The notes: generated from the sequence alone by a model not told the origin. A DNA stretch of 64,000 nt from Firmicutes bacterium UBA6113 (GCA_002422545.1 DIWF01000036.1:204551-268550); one strand, 5' to 3'. Positions 1-8,957 are shown, numbered from the stretch's first letter. Numbers and translations: made by a program.

Positions 1-223
1 TTGACAGTAAATCTTCACATCTGTCATTCATATATTTATAGGAATCATAGACCCCTTGATTATAAAACTCTGCTGCCAACTCTTCTGTTATGAATTCAAA
101 AATCATAATTGAAGCCAACTCGCCTAATTCTTCATCTCTTTCATTTAAAAAGTAATTCTTTATTTTTAAAATCATCTCTTCTCTTTTTTCTTTAGGTAAT
201 TCAATTTTATTTTTTTTGTTCAT
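1..223 (-). CDS. DUF2164 family protein (partial, C-terminus cut by window edge)
   Basis: The 74 visible codons run off the left edge. They start at an ATG preceded by an AGGAG box. The sequence has the pattern of DUF2164 proteins (about 80 residues): an N-terminal LPKEKREEMI segment, an acidic ERDEELGELAS stretch, and an FYNQGVYDSY motif followed by a charged end. DUF2164 has no known biochemical role. Only a few residues are likely missing. The family call is from recognition of the pattern, not a search. Confidence 0.75.
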   Translation of the reverse strand, partial: MNKKNKIELPKEKREEMILKIKNYFLNERDEELGELASIMIFEFITEELAAEFYNQGVYDSYKYMNDRCEDLLS

Positions 224-247
224 AAGATCTCCTGATTTTTCTATATA

Positions 248-1000
248 TTACACTCTGGATGCTACCTGCAGCGCTATCTGCAGGTATTTTTCTAATGTGC
301 TTCTGCTAATTTTCCCCATAGTCCGTGAATCCCATTCAATTCCATCCAATGTATCTTCAGCATACAAGAATTGATACAGTTCAACATTCCTAAATTGACT
401 CACTGCCATAATTGATGCACATTCCATGTCAACTGCCAGACATCCTTCCAATTTTCTATTCATCATATTTTTCCTTGTTTCCCTGTACAAGGCATCTGTT
501 GTCCAAGTCTTCGTCTTTATGTAAGGAATATCCAGCTGCTGAAAAATACCGGCAAGTTTATCTGCTGTACGTACTTCTATATAATCAGCCGGCGGCGCAT
601 AATGGTAGCTGGTGCCCTCATCTCTGTATGCAGCAACCGGTACTATAAAATGACCTGCAGCAATGCCCTGGTCTAATGTTCCGCATGAACCGAAGAACAC
701 AAACTTCTTGCCTCCCTTGGCTATTACCTCTTCCATGAGGCCTGCGGAACCTGCACCTCCAAGTATTGTTTGATATACAGCAACATCATTGCCATCATAA
801 TTTATTTTGTAAATTGGAATAGTATATCCTGCCGACATATCACTTATCTGGACTGCACTATCCATATTTTTAACCAGGTTGATTATTTTGTCACTGAACG
901 TAGCAACAACAACTTCAGGAAAATTGTCTATTTTTCCTGTAACACAGCTCGGCTTTAAAATTTCTTCAGTTTCATTGTCAAATGAATTCAATATACTCAT
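248..1000 (-). CDS. Purine/uridine phosphorylase superfamily protein
   Basis: This 250-residue protein belongs to the nucleoside phosphorylase (PNP/UDP) superfamily, which splits nucleosides with phosphate to give ribose-1-phosphate and a base in salvage. The glycine-rich phosphate/ribose segment GSCGTL is at about residues 104-109, and the MECA segment that contacts the ribose hydroxyls is at about 192-195. The length fits the family. GGGGG lies five bases before the ATG. The N-terminal 30 residues are unusual for Udp or DeoD, so the base specificity is not clear. The gene stands directly after a GNAT gene, with no functional link. Confidence 0.8.
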   Translation of the reverse strand: MSILNSFDNETEEILKPSCVTGKIDNFPEVVVATFSDKIINLVKNMDSAVQISDMSAGYTIPIYKINYDGNDVAVYQTILGGAGSAGLMEEVIAKGGKKFVFFGSCGTLDQGIAAGHFIVPVAAYRDEGTSYHYAPPADYIEVRTADKLAGIFQQLDIPYIKTKTWTTDALYRETRKNMMNRKLEGCLAVDMECASIMAVSQFRNVELYQFLYAEDTLDGIEWDSRTMGKISRSTLEKYLQIALQVASRV

Positions 1001-1022
1001 AATATCCCCCTAGCTCATAATA

Positions 1023-1556
1023 TCAATCAATCATCATACCCATGCATAGGGTATCATAAAATGTTCCATTTATTAAAATGTCCCTTTTCAACATACCTTC
1101 CTCTTCAAAACCCAGCTTCTTATATAGTTTTATTGCTTTTAAGTTGTCTGTCCTGGTTTTCAAATTTACTTTTCTGATAATACCTGAGCTCTTGCTCCAG
1201 TCTATCAGGTACTTAATAAGTTCTTCCCCTATTCCATATCCCCAATATTCTTTCAGAACACTAATGCCGAATTCTCCCACATGAGCAAGTCTTCTTCTTG
1301 ATCCTCCCGAGAAGTTTAAGTTTGCTACAATTTTTCCGCCTATTTCTGCCACTACTGATATGGCATTATCCTTTTTTAGTGTGTTTTCTATAAATACTTC
1401 TTCCTGCTGAGTGTTCATGTCAAACTCTCCGATTCCAAATGACAAGTAGTCAGATTCTCCTGCTACGGTATTGATATAATTGATTAATGCTTCAGCATCA
1501 GATGTCTTAGACCTTCTGATTATTAACTTCTCACCGTTTATTATTATTTCTTTCAT
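1023..1556 (-). CDS. GNAT family N-acetyltransferase
   Basis: A single-domain GNAT acyltransferase of 177 residues. Motif A (acetyl-CoA pyrophosphate binding) is the EYWGYGIGEELIKYL segment around residues 103-117. The NLKAIKLYKKLGFEEEG segment near 140-156 is the typical C-terminal beta-alpha element. The substrate is unknown. AGGAGGAG precedes the ATG. It is 22 bases upstream of the phosphorylase and may share its transcript. It is one of eight GNAT genes in this window. Confidence 0.85.
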   Translation of the reverse strand: MKEIIINGEKLIIRRSKTSDAEALINYINTVAGESDYLSFGIGEFDMNTQQEEVFIENTLKKDNAISVVAEIGGKIVANLNFSGGSRRRLAHVGEFGISVLKEYWGYGIGEELIKYLIDWSKSSGIIRKVNLKTRTDNLKAIKLYKKLGFEEEGMLKRDILINGTFYDTLCMGMMID

Positions 1557-1717
1557 TTAATTCTCCTCCTGGTAGTCCACTGATTTTTTTAAATATCACT
1601 TTCTAAATGACACAGCTTTTTTCTAATAGATTGATAAAAGTGTCAATAAATTCAGTCCATCTAATACAACATCTTTTGCTTATTTAATACAACCTGTCCG
1701 AATATTTTACAGTCAAC

Positions 1718-2383
1718 TCATATGCATATTTCTATATAGCTAATTAAATTTTCATATGGATACACCGGTAATATCCCCTGTGTAGGATCGTAATATATAC
1801 CATCATAATATATTGAAAGATGACTTTTGTTTTCTCCTCTGACATTTATAATACAACATTTTGGCAATTGAACATTTCTACCCTTAGTATAAACCGGTTT
1901 CTTATAAGAAAATCCAAAGTAGTCTAATGTTTCAATCACCTTGCTAATGCTGGCTTGATGTTTTGAACTCTTCATTATTTTTATAACTTCGTCAACAGAA
2001 ATACCTGCAAGCATGGCAAGGCACGTTTGACCGCAGCATCCATTATGCGGTTGTTTTATGTAGGTTATGCCATCAATTTTTCTTATAGGATTTTCTTTGC
2101 TATATGGGCTATTTGAGTTTATTCGACTAAGTCCATCAATGATTTTAAAACGCACATCAAGTTCATTATCAAAATCAATTTTTTTGCAAACTTCCTTTAT
2201 TACAGGTATATAATAAATACCGTTGCCTTTTGGAACAAGTTTGCACTCAAAAGAAATGTCAGATATTTCAACTTTAACAGGTATAAGTCCTTTTTGACCG
2301 CACTTCTCCCAGACATTAAATGGAATCTTTATAAATGCTCTATTGCCTTCTTTGTGAATAATCGACTTAAAATTGTATATCAT
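1718..2383 (-). CDS. DUF1905 domain fused to a C39-like cysteine peptidase domain
   Basis: This 221-residue protein has two parts. Residues 1-83 match the DUF1905 pattern, a small beta-barrel: IPFNVWEKCGQKG, then a CKLVPKGNGIYYIPV strand pair. Residues about 108-215 look like a papain-fold C39-type domain: PHNGCCGQTCLAML gives the catalytic-type Gln and Cys, KSHLSIYYDG gives the His, and YYDPTQG gives the Asp. There is no signal peptide or ABC-transporter part, so it is cytosolic and not a bacteriocin exporter. The substrate is unknown. AAAGGA precedes the ATG. Confidence 0.65.
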   Translation of the reverse strand: MIYNFKSIIHKEGNRAFIKIPFNVWEKCGQKGLIPVKVEISDISFECKLVPKGNGIYYIPVIKEVCKKIDFDNELDVRFKIIDGLSRINSNSPYSKENPIRKIDGITYIKQPHNGCCGQTCLAMLAGISVDEVIKIMKSSKHQASISKVIETLDYFGFSYKKPVYTKGRNVQLPKCCIINVRGENKSHLSIYYDGIYYDPTQGILPVYPYENLISYIEICI

Positions 2384-2416
2384 CTTAACCGTCCTTTTGT
2401 ATTGAATTTTCTCTAC

Positions 2417-2836
2417 TTACTCCATATTATTTGTTAACTCTTTATATCTTTCTTCATTTATATTCCATCTCAGTGGATAGCCTATTGTGCTTCCGATTAA
2501 ATAACCATAAAATATAGGCAAAGTATTTTTAAGTTTACTGAAATCTCCATCTGTCGCTGCTATGACCACGATGGTAGTACCCCATATGCCTATGCTTATA
2601 ATGACATCCATGTATATGACGAACTTTACTTTACCCTTACGTCTTTCCTTCTCCCAATACTTGACGTATTGTTCATCATCCATATAAAATAATTTTGATA
2701 GTTTACTTGGTTTTATTTTATTTGATTTAATAAGGTATCGAAATATTAAACTGATTATAAAAAAAGCAATAACTAAAACTATTAATACTTTCAGAACAAA
2801 AACTCTACTAAAACCTAATCCTACCCATTTACCCAT
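2417..2836 (-). CDS. Small membrane protein, unknown function
   Basis: I do not recognise this 139-residue protein. It has one hydrophobic helix at about residues 12-34, a basic loop (KSNKIKPSKLSKLF, then a WEKERRKGK stretch), and two more hydrophobic segments at about 74-96 and 107-120. This suggests a three-helix inner-membrane protein. GAGGGGG precedes the ATG. It lies in a series of small membrane or lipoprotein genes on the same strand (2.4-6.9 kb) with short gaps. Confidence 0.55.
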   Translation of the reverse strand: MGKWVGLGFSRVFVLKVLIVLVIAFFIISLIFRYLIKSNKIKPSKLSKLFYMDDEQYVKYWEKERRKGKVKFVIYMDVIISIGIWGTTIVVIAATDGDFSKLKNTLPIFYGYLIGSTIGYPLRWNINEERYKELTNNME

Positions 2837-2876
2837 TAAAACCCCCTCATTTCATTTAACATAACTATTCAATTCA

Positions 2877-3839
2877 TCAATCAGCAGTCCAAATATTATC
2901 AAAATATAAATACTTATTGTCTTTACTTAATTCTGTTTTTAGTTTATAAATTTCTTCATTATCTTCATATACTAATTTTACGTGATCTACTTCTCCGCCA
3001 TTTATGGCAAAAATATACATATCAACTTGTTTTCCTTCACTATATCCGCTTGATTTAGTAACAAGCATTTCGAATGTTTCTTCAATATTATCATCAACCT
3101 TAACCATATTCTTGTTAATGAAATGCGCTGAAGCCCTTAATCTAACTGCATTATCCCATAATTCCGTTAATCCTTGTTCCATATTTGACTTATCGATTTC
3201 CGATAACATATAATTTGAGCAAGTGGCCATAGTGGAATTAACCATTGCACTTAGTGCATTATTTTTAATATGATTCACTTCATCTGCAATTGGCATTAAT
3301 GATTGAGCTGCGCATAATAAAATAGGAGAACGGTAATATGAATCCTTATATTTTATAGTTCCATCGTCAAATATGAATATTTCGTTGATAGTATCCTTGA
3401 AATGATATCGTAAAATATAATGAAGACGGTAATCATTATGCAATTGAACACTAATATAATCATCATCTGTAATAATACTTTCACCTAGAAATAACCCTTG
3501 AAGTATAATTTTATTTATTGATGTGTCTTCTTTTATATCTAAAATATTGCCATCATAGTTTTCTAATGTTATCTTATCAGTTTTTTCAACATCCTTCATC
3601 CATTTAAAATTATCTTCAATTACTGATAGATTCAGCATTTTTGCTTCAATATAATTATCATGTGACTTTTGAACTCTAAGTTCCTGATACTTTTTTTCCG
3701 TTTCATCAACTAGTGTTATTAAATTTCTATTTGTTAAATACAATTTAAATAAGGCAAAAATACTTATAACAATAAATAAAATATTAATAGTCATTATATA
3801 TTTATTTTTCAACACAAATATTCCCCCATACTTCTTCAT
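2877..3839 (-). CDS. Membrane-anchored extracytoplasmic protein, unknown function
   Basis: A protein of about 320 residues with one N-terminal membrane helix (IMTINILFIVISIFALFKLY) followed by a coiled-coil-prone charged segment (EKKYQELRVQKSHDNY) and a large soluble region without motifs I recognise. The ATG at 3839 has an AGGGGA box. An internal GTG at 3815 has an even better GGGGGA box and would remove the GG-containing N-terminus, so the true start may be there. Probably a type II membrane protein with the bulk outside the cell. Confidence 0.5.
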   Translation of the reverse strand: MKKYGGIFVLKNKYIMTINILFIVISIFALFKLYLTNRNLITLVDETEKKYQELRVQKSHDNYIEAKMLNLSVIEDNFKWMKDVEKTDKITLENYDGNILDIKEDTSINKIILQGLFLGESIITDDDYISVQLHNDYRLHYILRYHFKDTINEIFIFDDGTIKYKDSYYRSPILLCAAQSLMPIADEVNHIKNNALSAMVNSTMATCSNYMLSEIDKSNMEQGLTELWDNAVRLRASAHFINKNMVKVDDNIEETFEMLVTKSSGYSEGKQVDMYIFAINGGEVDHVKLVYEDNEEIYKLKTELSKDNKYLYFDNIWTAD

Positions 3840-3925
3840 ACAATCCCCTGTTCCGCTTATAAGATTGCATTTCAAATTTTTTCTCTTTTTAATGTTTCAA
3901 TAACAAATACATATATGCGACACTA

Positions 3926-4432
3926 CTATTGCTCAGATATAATATATCTCTCATCTAACCAGCTAAACAATTCTTCAAATAAGTTTTCATCACTCTCTTT
4001 TACCAAATAGTTTCTATATTCACCACTTTTATTGTAGAATGTCACTTCATCATCAGAATACACAGTTACTTGTTGGTGTAATATATTTCCGTCATAATTT
4101 ATTGTGCAATCTATTATTCTATAACTATACTTTTCAGGTATAAACAAATAAGAAGTAATCTTTGGAGTCTTTGAATATTCATACTTATTTAATATTTTCA
4201 TAAATTCATCAAATTCCTCTTTTTTTAATGTAATACTATATTCATTAGGACCCTTGAGAACTTCGTCTTCTTCTAAATCATTATATATTACATTTACAAA
4301 AACAGATCTTACAGAACCGCTATTTATTACATCATATAAATTTACTGGTCTTGTGTAAAAAAGGTACAAAGATAATATAAAAAATATCAATATTAGAGTT
4401 GAAAAGTCTTTAATTTTATATTTTCTCATCAT
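3926..4432 (-). CDS. Membrane-anchored protein, paralogue of the gene at 56160-56657
   Basis: A 168-residue protein with one N-terminal membrane helix (residues about 11-28) and an extracytoplasmic domain. It aligns along its whole length with the product at 56160-56657: both carry RPVNL/KPVSL after the helix, an INYD-containing strand, a DxEVTFYNK segment, and a closing YRxYxVK stretch. Function unknown. GGGGTGAG precedes two adjacent ATG codons. Upstream of the gene lies one copy of a 32-bp dispersed repeat. Confidence 0.6.
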   Translation of the reverse strand: MMRKYKIKDFSTLILIFFILSLYLFYTRPVNLYDVINSGSVRSVFVNVIYNDLEEDEVLKGPNEYSITLKKEEFDEFMKILNKYEYSKTPKITSYLFIPEKYSYRIIDCTINYDGNILHQQVTVYSDDEVTFYNKSGEYRNYLVKESDENLFEELFSWLDERYIISEQ

Positions 4433-4473
4433 AATCTCACCCCAATATTTTAAAATATATCCATTATATTATA

Positions 4474-4505
4474 AGACGAGAAAAGCAAAAGATTTGTTAC
4501 ACAAT
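4474..4505 (-). repeat. Dispersed repeat, class B, copy 1
   Basis: A 32-bp element beginning AGACGAGAAAA and ending TTGTTACACAAT on the plus strand. Nearly identical copies are at 60316-60347 and 63293-63324. Similarity to copy 2 continues for some 30 bp further right (an AAATATTTTACAA stretch is shared). It sits just upstream of the membrane-protein gene that starts at 4432. Confidence 0.7.
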
Positions 4506-4651
4506 CTTACATATAAATAGAAATATTTTACAACTTATATTACTATTTAAGTTATGATTTTATTAGATAGTACTTTCCATCCTATATCATCATATGATAA
4601 GTTCTATATTGCAGTGCAGTGCCCTGCCCTTCTTCATAAACCCTACTTACC

Positions 4652-4915
4652 TCAATAATTAATATATACAAATAAAACAAATCCAATAAAAGCGAAAGCA
4701 ATTATAAAATAAATATATCCGGCTATTTTATTGTTATCTTCAACTATAACCCACACGCCTCGCAACACAGTAATTATAAACGCTAAAGCAAGCCACAAAA
4801 ACCTGAATATATATTCTATACTTGAATCATCAAATTGAAGCGTCAAAATCATTGAAACTGCCATAATCAATGTAAGTATTATAATTATTATTTTCAATTT
4901 CTTATTTCTATTCAT
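4652..4915 (-). CDS. Three-helix small membrane protein
   Basis: An 87-residue, almost wholly hydrophobic protein. It has a short basic N-terminus (MNRNKKLK) and membrane segments at about residues 8-26, 35-55 and 64-85. AAGGA precedes the ATG. There are no catalytic or binding motifs. Unrecognised. It lies in the run of small membrane proteins on this strand. Confidence 0.5.
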   Translation of the reverse strand: MNRNKKLKIIIIILTLIMAVSMILTLQFDDSSIEYIFRFLWLALAFIITVLRGVWVIVEDNNKIAGYIYFIIAFAFIGFVLFVYINY

Positions 4916-4976
4916 AATTGTATTCCTTATTTAAAATTTCATAATTTTCTATATCTAGTTAAACCATCGAAGCTAT

Positions 4977-5834
4977 TCAGCTTGTTTTTCCTTCTACGAA
5001 TATTTTCCAGCCTTCTCTAAACTCACTTTCTGTAATATTAAGAACTTCTTCTATATCTCCGTAATCCAACAGCAAATCAACTAATTTTTCTCTGCCATAT
5101 GTTTCAACAATAAATTCAACCATGCTGTACCCGTAATTATATCTGTATTTTACATTTCTTTTCAATAAATACCTATCAGGAATTCCCTTTTCAATCAATC
5201 CCTTGTAATAATCCTTACTATAATCCGTATCCTCTGTCAGATATATTGCAGTTCCTTCCCACAACCAATCAATTTGCATTTTTCCATTTGTTAAGGCCAT
5301 TGCTACAGTGTGAACAAATTCATGCACAAGCACTGTTTCTAAATCTACTGCTTTACCTGATTCATGTTTCAGAGTATAGTAAAAGATATCTTTGCTCAAT
5401 GTCACACCTGCGAAGTTTATGTCCATGTCATCAGGGTCAAAAAACGTCTCCGATATAATGGATTGTCTTAAACATTCATATTCATCATACATATTAATTT
5501 TAACAATAGGCATATTAGTATTTTCAACATCTAAAAATTTCAAAATCCTGTCATACTCTTCTTCCAATATACTAATAGAATTAGTAGCATAGAACTTATT
5601 CAGCTCATTTTTCGAATTGTAATATAATTCAAAGTGATCACTCACCATATACTTATCAAACTTATTACCCGCACTGTCTTCAAAAAAACCTTCTTTATCT
5701 ATTGCTTCTTTCTTGTTAATTTCATCGCTGGCGATGTTTTCATTTGTAGTCTCTTTATAAGTAGTACTTTTGCTTTCACAGCCTGAAACACATATGCATA
5801 CGCACAAAATAAATAACAACATCCACTTTCTCAT
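4977..5834 (-). CDS. Lipoprotein with zinc metallopeptidase (HExxH, gluzincin-like) domain
   Basis: This 285-residue protein has a lipoprotein signal peptide (MRKWMLLFILCVCICVSGC), with the lipobox cysteine at residue 19 predicting anchoring on the outer face of the membrane. The catalytic zinc motif HEFVH is at about residues 166-170. WEGTAIYLTED follows about 20 residues later and supplies the glutamate expected as third zinc ligand in gluzincin (MA clan) peptidases. A hydrophilic linker separates the lipid anchor from the domain. The substrate is unknown. GGGGG precedes the ATG. Confidence 0.75.
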   Translation of the reverse strand: MRKWMLLFILCVCICVSGCESKSTTYKETTNENIASDEINKKEAIDKEGFFEDSAGNKFDKYMVSDHFELYYNSKNELNKFYATNSISILEEEYDRILKFLDVENTNMPIVKINMYDEYECLRQSIISETFFDPDDMDINFAGVTLSKDIFYYTLKHESGKAVDLETVLVHEFVHTVAMALTNGKMQIDWLWEGTAIYLTEDTDYSKDYYKGLIEKGIPDRYLLKRNVKYRYNYGYSMVEFIVETYGREKLVDLLLDYGDIEEVLNITESEFREGWKIFVEGKTS

Positions 5835-5859
5835 TATCCCAAACCCCCATTTTATTCCT

Positions 5860-6312
5860 TTAATAATGATTAAATGTTCCGACCAGTTCGTGGTTTATAA
5901 CCTTTTCTCCCTTAACCCTTGCATTTATTCCCACGCTTGTTAGTATTGCCTTAGCATCTTTAACTGTCAGTCCTTGTTTGTTTACAATTACATCCCAATC
6001 AACTTCCAACACTTCTTCAGGCACTATTTCCTTATTGAGAATAATAACATTGTCATATTCTATATTATTTAATACTTCAGTTTTATAATTTGGTTTAAGA
6101 ATTCTTATGAATATATTGCCTAAACTTTTGTTAGTAAAGAACACGCCGTAAGAGATTTTAGTTTTATTTGGCTCTATTTCTTCTAAAGCATAATCCCATC
6201 TGGTAATTACTAATTCTTCATTACCTCCCAACCTATATGGTTTTAAATCATTACTGATAATAACCACGATCAAATACGCAAAAATAACACCCAAAGCGAT
6301 TCTTTTTAACAT
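5860..6312 (-). CDS. Membrane-anchored protein, unknown function
   Basis: A 150-residue protein with one N-terminal hydrophobic helix (residues about 4-20) and a soluble remainder predicted outside the cell. The segment NKTKISYGVFFTNKSLGNIFIRIL reads like beta strands of an immunoglobulin-like fold, but I cannot assign a family. AGGGGGG precedes the ATG. The next gene upstream ends 12 bases before it. That gene has a similar extracytoplasmic module, so the pair is probably co-transcribed. Confidence 0.5.
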   Translation of the reverse strand: MLKRIALGVIFAYLIVVIISNDLKPYRLGGNEELVITRWDYALEEIEPNKTKISYGVFFTNKSLGNIFIRILKPNYKTEVLNNIEYDNVIILNKEIVPEEVLEVDWDVIVNKQGLTVKDAKAILTSVGINARVKGEKVINHELVGTFNHY

Positions 6313-6324
6313 TTTTCCCCCCTA

Positions 6325-6918
6325 TTATTTTATAACTTCATATCGCACATTAGCATCTGTGAAGTGAGAAGTGATTAATCTAAGATCATCAGTCTTGACA
6401 ATCACTTCAGAACTTATATGTTCCACTTTTTCAGGTTCAAGATGATATACTTCTGTAACATGTAAATCCGGTATAATATCATAATATGGATACCAGTCTT
6501 CAGTTCCATCTTCCTTTGTAAAATAAAATTTAACATCTACAGTCTTTTTACTTTTATTTATAACATAAGTTTTAAAGGTCACTACCTTAATCTCAGGATT
6601 TTTTGCGTCTGGGGTGCTGATTAGAATTGTGGGTATAGGATCCATATTAAGAGAAGTATTGCTAAAAGACCACATTGAATATATTGCAAAACCCGCAATA
6701 AGCGGAATAAAAACAAAGTATATTATTTTGTTCTTTTTCTTCATAACTTTTGTAATAAACAAAAAAAATAATAACAAAATGGCTGATATATCCGCGTATA
6801 TAATTAACTCTTTTAATCTTTGAGGATATTCTCTGTTAAGTGCCATAAATCCTATTAATTGACCTAAAATCAAAACAGCTACTGGGAAAAGAGGCATGGA
6901 ACCCTTAAATATTTTCAT
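6325..6918 (-). CDS. Three-helix membrane protein with extracytoplasmic domain
   Basis: A 197-residue protein. Three hydrophobic helices (about residues 10-26, 39-57 and 66-82) are followed by a soluble, probably extracytoplasmic domain of some 110 residues. That domain contains KTVDVKFYFTKEDGTEDW, which resembles the beta-sandwich style of the next gene (5860-6312). AGGAG precedes the ATG. No family recognised. Confidence 0.5.
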   Translation of the reverse strand: MKIFKGSMPLFPVAVLILGQLIGFMALNREYPQRLKELIIYADISAILLLFFLFITKVMKKKNKIIYFVFIPLIAGFAIYSMWSFSNTSLNMDPIPTILISTPDAKNPEIKVVTFKTYVINKSKKTVDVKFYFTKEDGTEDWYPYYDIIPDLHVTEVYHLEPEKVEHISSEVIVKTDDLRLITSHFTDANVRYEVIK

Positions 6919-6957
6919 TTTCTATCTCCTGATTGAGTAAATCTAGACATACATACT

Positions 6958-7914
6958 TTAAGCAAATATTTCGCATAAAATTGGAAGCATAAACGGTACT
7001 GTAAAAGTTAAAATAACACCTGTAATCAATGTTACCAACCCGATTTCAACTCCCACAAATTTGGTTACAGGAACCAGCATTGTATCCATATTTCCCGCAG
7101 CTCCTCCGGCAATAGGACTTCCCGTACTTATTTTTATGAGCAAAGGTAACAGCAACACTGTAAAGAATTCCCTCATAACATTTACTATAAAACCATATGT
7201 ACCAGTTTCAATTCCATATACCTGCGTCATATATGCTCCAGTTAGACTGTAGTAACTCATCCCGCTCGCCGAAACTATTGATATGTGTGGAGGCAGTTTA
7301 AGAATAATTCCAGAAACTACTCCACCTGTAATGCTACCTAAAAGAATCGCTATAGAAATATAAACAACTCTGAAACCAAGTATTTTAATATATCTGAATA
7401 CATTAATATTAGAGCCGAGGCTTAAGCCTACACTCATATATAAAATTATTAGTGAACCAATGAGCAAATAGTCAAGGACATATAATAAATTATCCGGAAA
7501 CAGAAAATAACCAATAATTACTCCTGAAACAATACTTGCAGGCATGATCCATATAAGCGGAGAGCCACTCTTAACTTCTTCATCCGAGATATTAATTTCA
7601 TCGCTGACGCTGATATTTTCTGCACAAATCCTATCTCTTAATTTCTCCAAAGGCAGTAAAGTTTTTTCTACAATTACAGTAAATAAAACGCTGAAAAAAA
7701 TAGCACATAAAGCAATAATCAGACAGTTAAATCCTATTGAATGCAAATTTAGCATAACTGAGTCATTTATACCTATATTTAATCCTATGGTCAACATTAA
7801 CAACACCAAAGCAACGTTAATAACTTTGTCTATTATGTTCAATAATCTTTCCGACAAATGGCGCAATCCTAGCAATAATCCGATGCCAAGGCATATAAAT
7901 GGCATAAATATCAT
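6958..7914 (-). CDS. LysO-family (DUF340) lysine exporter-like membrane protein
   Basis: A 318-residue polytopic membrane protein with about eight helices. It matches LysO/DUF340 proteins, which in Escherichia coli export L-lysine. The C-terminal half carries the family's characteristic run GMSYYSLTGAYM, then VMREFFTVLLLPL and MDTMLVPVTKFVG, and a central hydrophilic loop separates the two halves. Some homologues are split into two genes; this one is complete. GGGGGG precedes the ATG. A 19-bp perfect palindrome lies about 70 bp upstream. Its true substrate cannot be told from sequence alone. Confidence 0.8.
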   Translation of the reverse strand: MIFMPFICLGIGLLLGLRHLSERLLNIIDKVINVALVLLMLTIGLNIGINDSVMLNLHSIGFNCLIIALCAIFFSVLFTVIVEKTLLPLEKLRDRICAENISVSDEINISDEEVKSGSPLIWIMPASIVSGVIIGYFLFPDNLLYVLDYLLIGSLIILYMSVGLSLGSNINVFRYIKILGFRVVYISIAILLGSITGGVVSGIILKLPPHISIVSASGMSYYSLTGAYMTQVYGIETGTYGFIVNVMREFFTVLLLPLLIKISTGSPIAGGAAGNMDTMLVPVTKFVGVEIGLVTLITGVILTFTVPFMLPILCEIFA

Positions 7915-7984
7915 ATAAATCCCCCCGTTAAATTGTCCGTTAATTGCAATCGTTTACAATATTATAACACAACTATATCACATA

Positions 7985-8003
7985 TTATACAAAATTTGTA
8001 TAA
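7985..8003. promoter_or_regulatory. Perfect 19-bp palindrome upstream of the LysO-like gene
   Basis: TTATACAAA, one central base, then TTTGTATAA. The symmetry is exact. It lies 71 bp before the exporter start, in the region where a promoter is expected. It looks like an operator for a dimeric regulator, but no regulator gene is adjacent. Confidence 0.4.
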
Positions 8004-8137
8004 TTGATTATAGAATACATAAAATTCATTTCGTCTATCTTATAAAAAACAACTTAAAGTATTGGTTGTTAAGTCAATTGAAGATGGAATGAATTTATTA
8101 TTAAATATAAATGCGTTGATATCCACTCTTATGGGAT

Positions 8138-8189
8138 AAAAAGGCTGTTGCATCAGCGATTATCAAATCGCAATGTAACAGCCTTTTTT
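8138..8189. terminator. Bidirectional intrinsic terminator after the B3/4-domain gene
   Basis: A long hairpin with arms AAAAAGGCTGTT and AACAGCCTTTTTT, continued by a second paired block (GCGATT with AATCGC), and T-runs on both sides. It lies 60 bp downstream of the B3/4-domain gene and ends its transcript. The gap 7915-8249 holds nothing else apart from the palindrome at 7985. Confidence 0.75.
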
Positions 8190-8249
8190 CATGTAAATTG
8201 CTGGATTATGTTGAAATTGCATTCTAAATTTCAATTTTATTTAAAAAAA

Positions 8250-8957
8250 TTACTCTATTACAAGTTCCTTGTTATTAATGTCAAGAAACGAAATTTTACA
8301 TGTTCCGCCTAAGTTATCTTGTACATTTGTAGCCAAATCATTTAATGCGTTCTCAAATTCTGCAGTCCTGGTTTCATCAACTGATTCAATACACAAAAAA
8401 GCATTTTTTGTATTTTCAGTAAGCATTGTTCTTACTGCTTCACGCCAGTTCCAACACCTACAAATTGCACCATTATCATCTTTGTAGACTATTTCACCTT
8501 CATATGGAGGCGAATTTTCATCTGTTCCCAGAGGAATAAATTCTTCATTTCCAACAGCCGCAGTCAATCTTATATGACCTGCAAACTTGTCAATATCCTC
8601 ACCGCCGCAAGGCAATGCATATTTTAATGAAATAGAATTGTAAATATCAACCAACGGATTAATGGTTCCTATATGATTTCCATTTTGAACTCGCTTTAGC
8701 AGCGCCTCAATTGATGCTCTTGCACCTTTCTTAGTCTTGAATTTCTGGAATGCTTCTCTCCATACTTTTATTACACGGTTATTGCTGAATTCTGCATCCT
8801 GTAAATATTTTAAAGCTTCCGTTTCTCCATTTGAAATCATTTCAGCAAATTGTTCTTTATCTTTTATAGAATTGTCTATGCCATTACAAATAATAATTCC
8901 TATTTTTGCATCAGGAAATAAACTCCAAAAAGAATCTTCAATAACAAACTTTTTCAT
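8250..8957 (-). CDS. B3/4-domain protein (COG3382-like, PheRS beta-related)
   Basis: A 235-residue stand-alone B3/4 domain, the fold that in phenylalanyl-tRNA synthetase beta takes part in editing. Diagnostic are KTKKGARASIEALLKRV near residue 75, the NPLVDIYNSISLKYALPCGGED stretch near 105-126 and the C-terminal CRCWNWREAVRTML block. No catalytic synthetase domains are present. Stand-alone members are thought to act on small amino-acid-like molecules or misacylated tRNA, but their function is not settled. GGAGG precedes the ATG. The gene lies directly behind a ykkC-type riboswitch, which hints at a role tied to guanidine or a related ligand. Confidence 0.8.
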   Translation of the reverse strand: MKKFVIEDSFWSLFPDAKIGIIICNGIDNSIKDKEQFAEMISNGETEALKYLQDAEFSNNRVIKVWREAFQKFKTKKGARASIEALLKRVQNGNHIGTINPLVDIYNSISLKYALPCGGEDIDKFAGHIRLTAAVGNEEFIPLGTDENSPPYEGEIVYKDDNGAICRCWNWREAVRTMLTENTKNAFLCIESVDETRTAEFENALNDLATNVQDNLGGTCKISFLDINNKELVIE

